Shown in pieces: positions 1 to 5,295 of a DNA stretch of 7,411 nucleotides (position 1 is its first letter; each line of letters begins with the position of its first letter). Location of the stretch: NCBI GenBank assembly GCA_016929875.1, contig JAFGHZ010000027.1, positions 1 through 7,411 on the forward strand. The letters run 5' to 3'. The notes under the pieces were generated by a model. It searched no databases. It was given only the letters and a program-made list of their open reading frames with translations, and had not been told where the DNA came from. The stretch is from Dehalococcoidales bacterium. Its GTDB lineage: Bacteria > Chloroflexota > Dehalococcoidia > Dehalococcoidales > Fen-1064. The position numbers were made by a program, and so were the translations under genes.

Positions 1-395
1 CGGGTCACCACGGGGTCCAGAACGGACTCGCCATAACAGGCGGCGCGGATAGAGTCTACAATTTCTCTGCCGCGCGCACTTTTCAGCAGATAACCGGAGG
101 CACCAGCTTCCAGCAGGCCGAGAATGTAGCGGATATCGCTGTAAGCAGTTAAGACCAGCACGATAGTAGACGGACTTGCTTGCTTGATTTGTCTGGTAGC
201 CTCAATACCGTTAAGTCCCGGCATGACGATATCCATTAGTACTACCGTTGGTTTTAACTCGGAAGCCAGCCTGACGGCTTCTTCCCCATTGTTAGCCTCA
301 CCGACCACCTCCACGTCTTTCTCGCGGCTCAGTAAGTTGCGCATCCCCTCTCTCAGTACGGCATGATCATCAGCAAGTAAGACTTTAATACTCAT
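1..395 (-). CDS. Response regulator, NarL/FixJ type, receiver domain (partial, runs off left edge)
   Basis: I translated this by hand from the minus strand; 131 codons are present before the window ends. It begins MSIKVLLADDHAVLREGM, the classic start of a NarL/FixJ-type receiver. Receiver landmarks are all in place: acidic pair D9/D10, phosphoacceptor D55 in VLMDIVMPG, T83 in LVLTAY, and K105 in GYLLKSA. The sequence continues through the last receiver helix to about residue 131, where a linker and a LuxR-type HTH would normally follow beyond the edge; that output domain is not seen. The start at 395 is preceded by GGGG about ten bases upstream, and an ATG five bases further out is in another frame and stops at once. 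By family, a sensor histidine kinase would phosphorylate D55 and trigger DNA binding. No kinase lies in this window, so the partner is either to the left or elsewhere. The gene is divergent from the Cys-motif gene at 683. Confidence 0.93.
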   Translation of the reverse strand, partial: MSIKVLLADDHAVLREGMRNLLSREKDVEVVGEANNGEEAVRLASELKPTVVLMDIVMPGLNGIEATRQIKQASPSTIVLVLTAYSDIRYILGLLEAGASGYLLKSARGREIVDSIRAACYGESVLDPVVT

Positions 396-443
396 AGCAT
401 TTCAACCCCATTTTTGCTTTTTGTTACACCTATTCTCTCATAA

Positions 444-473
444 ATTCTAATCTTGTGAAAGTCGTTCAATCAA
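444..473 (-). promoter_or_regulatory. Possible sigma70-type promoter for the response regulator
   Basis: On the minus strand there is TTGATT (473-468), an 18-base spacer, then TAGAAT (449-444), about 50 bases before the start codon. Each hexamer differs from consensus at one or two positions and the spacer is acceptable. This is pattern matching only. Confidence 0.35.
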
Positions 474-669
474 TAGTCGTGCGTAAAACTCTCGTACAGG
501 AGATCCAAACAGGATATAGTACCTGAACCTCAAGATATATGACTCAAGAATTCTGGATATAGAACCCGGACTTCGACGACATATAACCTAATGGCTCGCA
601 AAGATAAGCTATCGTGACGGTGTGCAGCCACCCGAAAGACGATACGATGCAAATAGGTAGAGGTAAGAA

Positions 670-677
670 GGAAGGGG
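670..677 (+). promoter_or_regulatory. Ribosome binding site deciding the start of the Cys-motif gene
   Basis: GGAAGGGG lies five bases before the ATG at 683. The longer in-frame starts at 614 and 647 lack any purine-rich site at this distance, so the shorter 148-residue product is preferred. Confidence 0.65.
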
Positions 678-682
678 TAGCA

Positions 683-1129
683 ATGGAACAGACAATTGAA
701 AAAAGACAAGCCATCATTCCCGAAGAAGAACTCCAGAAAAAGGTGGATACTGCTCTCATCACCGGACGCAGCGGACAAAAAGAATGCTTGTGGATGAAGA
801 TGGGCATGGTCAGCCATCGACTCTGCACCCGCAATTATGATTGTCCCAGCTGCGAGTTCGACCAGATGATGGCAGAAAGGATGTCAAAGGGTGATTCAGC
901 CGAATCTATTGCGGCACTCGAAAGACTTAAGGAATTGCCTGGCAATCAGAGGTTATGCCGATATAGCCTCAGAGGTGAAATCAGCTACAGGATTTGCAGC
1001 CGTGGTTACAATTGTACTCAGTGTGAATTCGGGCAAGCAATGGAGGAAATATATCAGCAAAGGCTGAACAAGCTTGCAGTGCGGCGGGAGGCAATGCTTA
1101 AGAAAGAAGACCAAAAAGTCAGAGCGTAA
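683..1129 (+). CDS. Protein with two tandem C-x12-C-x5-C-x2-C modules, function unknown
   Basis: This encodes 148 residues from the ATG at 683, chosen because GGAAGGGG (670-677) sits five bases upstream; the frame stays open back to an ATG at 614, which has no such site. The protein contains two copies of the same module with identical spacing: C35-x12-C48-x5-C54-x2-C57 and C92-x12-C105-x5-C111-x2-C114. Shared surroundings include RLC/RIC, R-(N/G)-Y, and CEF-(D/G)-Q after the last cysteine. Each module offers four cysteines, which suggests zinc or iron-sulfur binding; this is inferred, not shown. From memory, a similar W-M-x-G-V-x-x-x-x-L-C-x-x-x-Y-x-C-x-x-C-x-F stretch occurs at the N-terminus of some GcvH-like and signalling proteins of anaerobes, but no lipoyl or kinase domain is present here. 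The termini are charged and helical-looking, with no signal peptide or membrane segment, so it is probably cytoplasmic. It is a single gene with its own terminator. Confidence 0.8.
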   Translation: MEQTIEKRQAIIPEEELQKKVDTALITGRSGQKECLWMKMGMVSHRLCTRNYDCPSCEFDQMMAERMSKGDSAESIAALERLKELPGNQRLCRYSLRGEISYRICSRGYNCTQCEFGQAMEEIYQQRLNKLAVRREAMLKKEDQKVRA

Positions 1130-1160
1130 CCTCAACATAAGAATATTACGGTTTCAGTTT

Positions 1161-1193
1161 TAGCTCCTAGCAAATGTCAGGAGCTATTCTTTT
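1161..1193 (+). terminator. Rho-independent terminator after the Cys-motif gene
   Basis: Stem TAGCTCCT (1161-1168) pairs perfectly over eight bases with AGGAGCTA (1179-1186), with a ten-base loop, followed directly by TTCTTTT. It lies 31 bases after the stop codon of the Cys-motif gene and before the feo promoter, so it separates the two transcription units. Confidence 0.8.
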
Positions 1194-1201
1194 AACGTAA
1201 A

Positions 1202-1230
1202 TAGACAACCACTATCTGATATGATATATT
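1202..1230 (+). promoter_or_regulatory. Predicted promoter of the iron operon
   Basis: TAGACA (1202-1207), a 17-base spacer, then TATATT (1225-1230); each hexamer matches five of six consensus positions. Transcription would start near 1237, leaving a leader of about 20 bases before the ATG at 1259. The -10 box overlaps the palindrome at 1226-1247, as expected for a promoter that the encoded repressor blocks. Confidence 0.6.
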
Positions 1231-1247
1231 TAAGCTAGCTTAAGTAT
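1226..1247 (+). promoter_or_regulatory. DtxR/IdeR-like palindromic operator
   Basis: TTAAGCTAGCTTAA (1230-1243) is a perfect 14-base palindrome. After one mismatched pair, ATA (1226-1228) and TAT (1245-1247) extend the symmetry to 20 of 22 bases. It resembles DtxR/IdeR iron boxes, which have TTAGG-type half-sites around a central TAGC/TTAG. It covers the predicted -10 box and start point and ends 11 bases before the start codon of a DtxR-family gene. Autoregulation by iron is the natural reading, but binding is inferred. Confidence 0.65.
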
Positions 1248-1258
1248 GAGAGTTTGAG

Positions 1259-2164
1259 ATGGATAGCGAGAGAATAGAAGAGTATCTGGAAGCAATTTAT
1301 AAGAGGCAGAGGACTGAAACACCGGTTTCTACATCGGCATTAGCCGGTGATTTAGGAGTTTCACTACCGGCAGTTACCGACATGTTACGCAGGCTTGCGA
1401 ATGAGGGTTTCATAGAATATACGGCTAACAAGGGAGCTATTCTCACCAATCGGGGAAACAAAAAGGCTCTCTCAGTGATAAGACGACATCGCCTGTGGGA
1501 GAGATTCCTGTCCGATATTCTCGGTATGAAATGGGACAAGGTACATAACGAAGCTTGCCGGCTGGAACATGCGACTTCCCCTGAGACCGAGAACAAGCTG
1601 GCTTCGTTACTGGGTAATGTCGACACCTGCCCTCACGGACATCCTATACCGGATAAAGACGGAAACATCAGAGAACAACATGTTATACCTATTTTGGACT
1701 TCGAACCCGGGCAGAGCGTATGCATCGAGACTGTTATCGAGAGGAAGCCTGATTTGCTCGGAGATATCGACAAATTAGGATTAAAACCGAAAACAATTGT
1801 GGATATCGAGAAGAAGAATAGCGATGGTTCAGTTGAATTGAAAGTCGAAGGGCAACACCAGCGGTTAGGCAAAGAGATTGCCGAACTTTTACTTGCCCAC
1901 CTCGTCCCGAAAAAGGGGAAAACTGCGACCGTTGAAGAAATTGCTCTCAGCAGGCTCAGCTCGGGCGAATCCGGCATCATAAAATCATATGCGAGTGGAC
2001 GTAGTATGCTGGGGCGATGTCTATCTCTGGGCTTTACGCCCGGTAGTCTGGTAAAGATGCTCAGGAATTCCAGCGGTGGTCCTGTATTAGTCAAAATTCA
2101 TGATACGGAAGTGGCGCTCGGACGAGGGGTAGCAGAAAAAATAGTCGTGGCTAGGAATAAATAA
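1259..2164 (+). CDS. DtxR-family metal-dependent repressor with an extra C-terminal FeoA domain
   Basis: This 301-residue protein should be a cytoplasmic Fe(II)-dependent repressor of the iron operon. Residues 1-65 form the winged HTH (VSLPAVTDMLRRL as recognition region). Residues 66-130 form the dimerisation and metal-binding domain, ending CPHGHPIP. Ligands line up with DtxR at an offset of two: H77, E81 and H96 (ancillary site) and C100, E103 and H104 (primary site, in HNEACRLEH). The DtxR Met10 position is E8 here. Residues 141-217 look like the usual DtxR SH3 domain. Residues 228-298 are a second, clearer FeoA domain (LSSGESGII, LGFTPGS, VALGRG, EKIVV). DtxR itself is about 226 residues, so one whole domain has been added. 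The start codon fits the family N-terminus; the ribosome site (GAGAG) is weak. feoB follows after three bases. The Cys ligand favours Fe(II) over Mn(II), by family analogy. Confidence 0.9.
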   Translation: MDSERIEEYLEAIYKRQRTETPVSTSALAGDLGVSLPAVTDMLRRLANEGFIEYTANKGAILTNRGNKKALSVIRRHRLWERFLSDILGMKWDKVHNEACRLEHATSPETENKLASLLGNVDTCPHGHPIPDKDGNIREQHVIPILDFEPGQSVCIETVIERKPDLLGDIDKLGLKPKTIVDIEKKNSDGSVELKVEGQHQRLGKEIAELLLAHLVPKKGKTATVEEIALSRLSSGESGIIKSYASGRSMLGRCLSLGFTPGSLVKMLRNSSGGPVLVKIHDTEVALGRGVAEKIVVARNK

Positions 2165-2167
2165 TAT

Positions 2168-4177
2168 ATGCTGGGAAAACTTGGAGAAAAGCGTATTGTA
2201 GTAGCGCTTGCGGGATCTCCCAATGTCGGTAAAAGCACAATCTTCAATCTATTGACCGGACTCTCACAACATGTAGGCAACTGGCCCGGTAAGACTGTAG
2301 AACAAAAAACAGGCGTACTGCATCGTGGTGACCTGATCTTCGACTTGATTGATTTGCCCGGTACGTACAGTCTTACAGCCAACTCCGCAGAAGAGCAAAT
2401 TGCCAGGGATTATCTGGCTACGGAACACCCGGATGTGGTCGTAGCCGTCATCAATGCCGCCAGTCTGGAGCGTAATTTATACTTGGTCGCGGAACTTATC
2501 GAACTGGCACCACGGTTGGTAATCGCTCTGAATATGACGGATGTCGCCGAGCAAGAGGGAAGAAAAGTTGACCCCGAAGCTCTGGAATCAGCTCTAAATA
2601 TACCTGTCGTGCCAATGATTGCCAGCAAGAACCAGGGCCTGAGCGAATTGACAAGGGCGATTGAGCAGGAAGCCGCCCGACCGAAAAAAAGCCGGGACAT
2701 AAAGCATATCGAAGCCGATAGCGAGATAGAAAAAGTCATAGACCATGCCGCGGAGCTTTTGACCAATGAGAGTGTCGTTCCTTACTCGCGCCACTGGACG
2801 GCAACGAAGTTACTCGAGGGCGACGAACAAATCAGCAGGCTGGTTAAACAGCGTCTTCCTCAACCCCAATCGACAGAACTCGAATCTTTCCTGAAAGCGA
2901 ATGAGTCTGCCGCAGTAACTATAGCTACCCTTCGGTTCGAGTGGGTAGAGAAAATAGTAAAAACTATTCAGCAAAGACCGCCCTTAGGGCAGGTGTCGCT
3001 GACCGAGAAACTCGACCGCATTGCGACCCACCCGATATGGGGTATTGTCTGTTTGATAGCGGTAATGGGCATCGTTTTCTCGTTCGTTTACAGCATCGGT
3101 GTCCCGATACAGCAATTCCTCGAAGTCAGTATAATCGATAGGGCTCGGGAGTTTATTTATAATGGGCTCCAGTCCGCACCTGCCTGGGTACCGAGCTTCC
3201 TGGGCGAAGGCATACTGGGCGGCGTAGGGACAGTCCTGACCTTCATTCCGATACTGTTCTTCTTCTTTCTCGCCTGGGCAGTACTGGAAGACACGGGTTA
3301 CATGACAAGAGTCGCATTCGTGACTGACCGCTTTATGCACCTCATAGGACTGCACGGTAAATCGGTCTTGCCTCTTATTTTAGGCTTTGGATGCAATGTC
3401 CCGGCAGTAATGGGAACACGCATCATCGAATCAAAACGCGCCCGTCTCCTGACCATACTGCTGACACCGTTGATTCCCTGCACCGGCAGGATGGCAGTAA
3501 TTGCTGTAATAGCTGCAGCTTTCTTCGGGAGCCAATCCATACTTGTTTCGACAGGCATCATCCTGTTCAGCTTGTTGATGCTGGCAGTTTCAGGGTTAAT
3601 CTTGAACCGGTTTGTTGTCAGTGGCGAGAGGACCGCTCTGATAATGGAATTGCCGCTATATCATTTGCCTAATCCGCGGACCATATGGCTGGTTACGTGG
3701 CAAAGTCTGGTAGCTTTCGTCAAGCGTGCGGGGACAATCATCCTGGCAATGTCTGTTTTAATCTGGTTTGCATCGAGCTTCCCCGGCAGCAGCATCGATG
3801 AAAGCTTCCTTGCCATGATTGGCAAGGGACTTGAGCCTATCGGGAAGCTCATGGGATTGAACTGGCAACTCATGGTAGCCTTACTGTCCAGTTTTGTCGC
3901 TAAAGAGAATACTATCGCAACACTGAGTATATTGCTGGGAGGGAACAACGTCGGACTTATCTCCGCATTAAAAGGAATACTGGTACCGGCTTCGGCTCTG
4001 GCTTTTCTGGTGGTCCAGGTACTTTTCATCCCTTGTGTCGCCACGGTCGCTGTAGTCCGCAAAGAAACAAAAAGCTGGCGCTGGACGGTCTTCTCGGTCG
4101 TTTTCCAATTGGTACTTTCCTTCTCGATGGCTATTCTGGTGTTCCAGATAGCCAGATTGACCGGGCTTGGAATATAA
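2168..4177 (+). CDS. feoB: Ferrous iron transport protein B
   Basis: This 669-residue inner-membrane Fe(II) transporter has an N-terminal G protein. GTPase motifs: G1 GSPNVGKS (16-23), switch region GNWPGKTVE (37-45), G3 DLPG (62-65), G4 NMTD (122-125), G5 around ASK (152-154). A charged helical region at about 165-275 fits the GDI domain. The membrane core runs from about 295 to the end, with family motifs GFGCNVPA (406-413), PCTGRM (437-442), FVAKEN (576-581) and PCVAT (622-626). C409 is the conserved gate cysteine. The protein is shorter than E. coli FeoB (773) but within the usual bacterial range and appears complete. It is three bases downstream of the DtxR-FeoA gene, so it should be cotranscribed and repressed with it. 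No separate feoA or feoC is present; the FeoA role is presumably met by the fused domain. The ribosome site is weak (AGGA, 11 bases upstream), which may mean translational coupling. Confidence 0.97.
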   Translation: MLGKLGEKRIVVALAGSPNVGKSTIFNLLTGLSQHVGNWPGKTVEQKTGVLHRGDLIFDLIDLPGTYSLTANSAEEQIARDYLATEHPDVVVAVINAASLERNLYLVAELIELAPRLVIALNMTDVAEQEGRKVDPEALESALNIPVVPMIASKNQGLSELTRAIEQEAARPKKSRDIKHIEADSEIEKVIDHAAELLTNESVVPYSRHWTATKLLEGDEQISRLVKQRLPQPQSTELESFLKANESAAVTIATLRFEWVEKIVKTIQQRPPLGQVSLTEKLDRIATHPIWGIVCLIAVMGIVFSFVYSIGVPIQQFLEVSIIDRAREFIYNGLQSAPAWVPSFLGEGILGGVGTVLTFIPILFFFFLAWAVLEDTGYMTRVAFVTDRFMHLIGLHGKSVLPLILGFGCNVPAVMGTRIIESKRARLLTILLTPLIPCTGRMAVIAVIAAAFFGSQSILVSTGIILFSLLMLAVSGLILNRFVVSGERTALIMELPLYHLPNPRTIWLVTWQSLVAFVKRAGTIILAMSVLIWFASSFPGSSIDESFLAMIGKGLEPIGKLMGLNWQLMVALLSSFVAKENTIATLSILLGGNNVGLISALKGILVPASALAFLVVQVLFIPCVATVAVVRKETKSWRWTVFSVVFQLVLSFSMAILVFQIARLTGLGI

Positions 4178-4233
4178 CCTGCCTATCAAAAACATCGTAC
4201 CAGAAAACTTACTATCCCGGTAGAGATCCAGAT

Positions 4234-4875
4234 TTATTCCCTGTCCGATTCCCTGTTGTAGGCTTGTTTCGGCGTTACTGCCCAGGCTGTTACGGCGACG
4301 GCAACCGACTTAATAACATCGCCGATAATGAACGGGAAGAAACCCATCGTAAGGACTTGGTAAATACCGGTCGTGCTTCCATTAATCAGGTTCGACCACA
4401 GGTACAGTTGCAGTAGTCCCGGCACATATATCAGAACGAGGTTGGCAAAGAGAATTAAACCCAGCATCCGGGGGAATTTGCGCGCTTTAACATATTTATC
4501 CGTACAATGCCCGACGAAAAGCGCGGCAAAAATGAAGCCGATAATATAGCCACCAGTCGGACCGGCGAGATGGGCAACACCACCCGTCCAGCCGATGAAC
4601 CATGGTATGCCCGCAATGCCGAGTCCGGCATAGATTGCCATACTGATACCGCCCCACCACTGCCCGAGCAAGACGCCTGCCAGAAGTGCGGCAAAAGTCT
4701 GGCCTGTAATCGGCACGGGTGTCCACGGTAGAGCGATTCTTACCTGTGCTATCAACCCGGTAACGCAAGCCATAGCTACTGCCAGGCCGAGCTTTTTTAC
4801 CAGACTGAGTTCACAACGCCACTGAAACGCGCTATACCTTGCCATCCTGATTCTGTCGATAGCATTTACTGCCAT
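4234..4875 (-). CDS. bioY: BioY-family biotin transporter, ECF substrate-binding subunit
   Basis: This is a 213-residue membrane protein of about six hydrophobic segments that binds biotin and delivers it across the membrane with an ECF energising module. BioY landmarks are TPVPITGQTF (52-61), GPTGGYIIGF (105-114) and PFIIGDVIK (181-189). The N-terminus carries about 25 mostly polar, charged residues before the first hydrophobic segment, slightly longer than many BioY proteins; a start at M11 is possible, but the ATG at 4875 has GAAGGGAG about ten bases upstream and is preferred. No ecfA or ecfT genes adjoin, so it would work either with a shared ECF module encoded elsewhere or alone, both known for BioY. 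It is convergent with feoB, with only 56 bases between stops and no clear terminator there. A BirA-type operator was not recognised upstream. Confidence 0.95.
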   Translation of the reverse strand: MAVNAIDRIRMARYSAFQWRCELSLVKKLGLAVAMACVTGLIAQVRIALPWTPVPITGQTFAALLAGVLLGQWWGGISMAIYAGLGIAGIPWFIGWTGGVAHLAGPTGGYIIGFIFAALFVGHCTDKYVKARKFPRMLGLILFANLVLIYVPGLLQLYLWSNLINGSTTGIYQVLTMGFFPFIIGDVIKSVAVAVTAWAVTPKQAYNRESDRE

Positions 4876-4903
4876 ATATATGTTTCTCCCTTCTAAACTA
4901 GAT

Positions 4904-4931
4904 TTTATAATTTAACATCTCTGAGTCATAA
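4904..4931 (-). promoter_or_regulatory. Possible bioY promoter
   Basis: On the minus strand TTATGA (4931-4926), 16 bases, then TATAAA (4909-4904), about 29 bases before the bioY start. The stretch is AT-rich and other registers are possible (for example TTGAAC with TAAATT), so the exact hexamers are uncertain. Confidence 0.35.
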
Positions 4932-5089
4932 GTTCAAGTCACATATCATTTTTCCCACTCTTTCACTTGTCCGCCAGGTTTGAACCCACAGCCGATTTTT
5001 TAAGCAGCGATTGAAACTGCCTGACAAAAAACTTCATGGTTTCATTCAGACAGCACTAAATAAGGAGTGTCACTACTCCATTTTACGTA

Positions 5090-5118
5090 TTGACGGGCTG
5101 TGCGTTAGTTACTATAGT
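5090..5118 (+). promoter_or_regulatory. Strong predicted sigma70-type promoter for the solute-binding protein gene
   Basis: TTGACG (5090-5095), exactly 17 bases, then TATAGT (5113-5118): five of six matches in each hexamer with ideal spacing. Transcription would begin near 5125, inside the second repeat unit. The -10 box is embedded in the palindrome GTTACTATAGTAAC (5108-5121), so a protein bound there would block RNA polymerase directly. Confidence 0.7.
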
Positions 5119-5139
5119 AACTACTATAGTAACTATAGT
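5108..5139 (+). repeat. Tandem 12-bp repeat of palindromic ACTATAGT, likely operator array
   Basis: TACTATAGTAAC occurs twice without a gap (5110-5121 and 5122-5133) and is followed by a half unit ending in TATAGT (5134-5139). The palindromic core ACTATAGT therefore appears three times, at 5111, 5123 and 5132, and the first copy extends to the 14-base palindrome GTTACTATAGTAAC. Looser copies follow: ACTATA at 5151 and ACTATAG at 5188. The array covers the -10 box and start point of the predicted promoter. It looks like a multi-site repressor operator; the regulator is not in the window. Confidence 0.7.
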
Positions 5140-5282
5140 CAAAACGATTAACTATACCCCACACAGGAGAAAACAGGGGGGTGATAGACTATAGAGCAAG
5201 CTGGCAGATGATATCAATTCGCCCGGAAATACATCTGTGATTAACAGATTAGGCACTTATCAAGATTTACCGAATTGAATTT

Positions 5283-5289
5283 GAGGAGG
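5283..5289 (+). promoter_or_regulatory. Ribosome binding site deciding the start at 5296
   Basis: GAGGAGG lies six bases before the ATG at 5296. An in-frame TTG at 5275 lies upstream of this site and would add seven residues ahead of the lipoprotein signal, so it is rejected as the start. Confidence 0.85.
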
Positions 5290-5295
5290 CAAAAG

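Larger units (their letters stand above)
4876..5295. other. Divergent intergenic regulatory region between bioY and the solute-binding protein gene
   Basis: These 420 bases lack a convincing gene. The bioY side is AT-rich with a possible promoter. The middle (5012-5079) holds weak inverted repeats: TGAAAC/GTTTCA at 5012 and 5039, and GGAGT/ACTCC at 5064 and 5075. The right part holds a strong promoter and the ACTATAGT repeat cluster. Downstream of the promoter, a leader of about 170 bases before the ATG at 5296 contains an inverted repeat ATCTGT-N5-ACAGAT (5233-5249). I recognise no riboswitch class in it. Confidence 0.7.

Noticed and set aside
614..682. N-terminal extension of the Cys-motif protein from the ATG at 614
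   Set aside because: No ribosome site precedes 614 or 647, while GGAAGGGG stands at the right distance from 683.
2410..2766. Minus-strand open frames of about 100 codons inside feoB and dtxR
   Set aside because: They are shadows of strongly conserved plus-strand coding sequence and show no family features or ribosome sites of their own.
4976..4996. GGTTTGAACCC resembling an antisense tRNA T-loop
   Set aside because: The reverse strand gives GGGTTCAAACC, but the flanking five-base T stem does not pair (only one or two pairs plus wobble), and no acceptor, CCA or anticodon arm is found.
5064..5085. GGAGT/ACTCC hairpin followed by ATTTTA as a terminator
   Set aside because: The stem is only five pairs with a poor T tract, and no gene on the plus strand ends just upstream of it.
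5181..5240. 19-codon GTG frame with a G-rich stretch before it, as a small gene
   Set aside because: The G run abuts the GTG and GGAG is 11 bases away; the frame is short and has no recognisable sequence. It is mentioned only as part of the leader.
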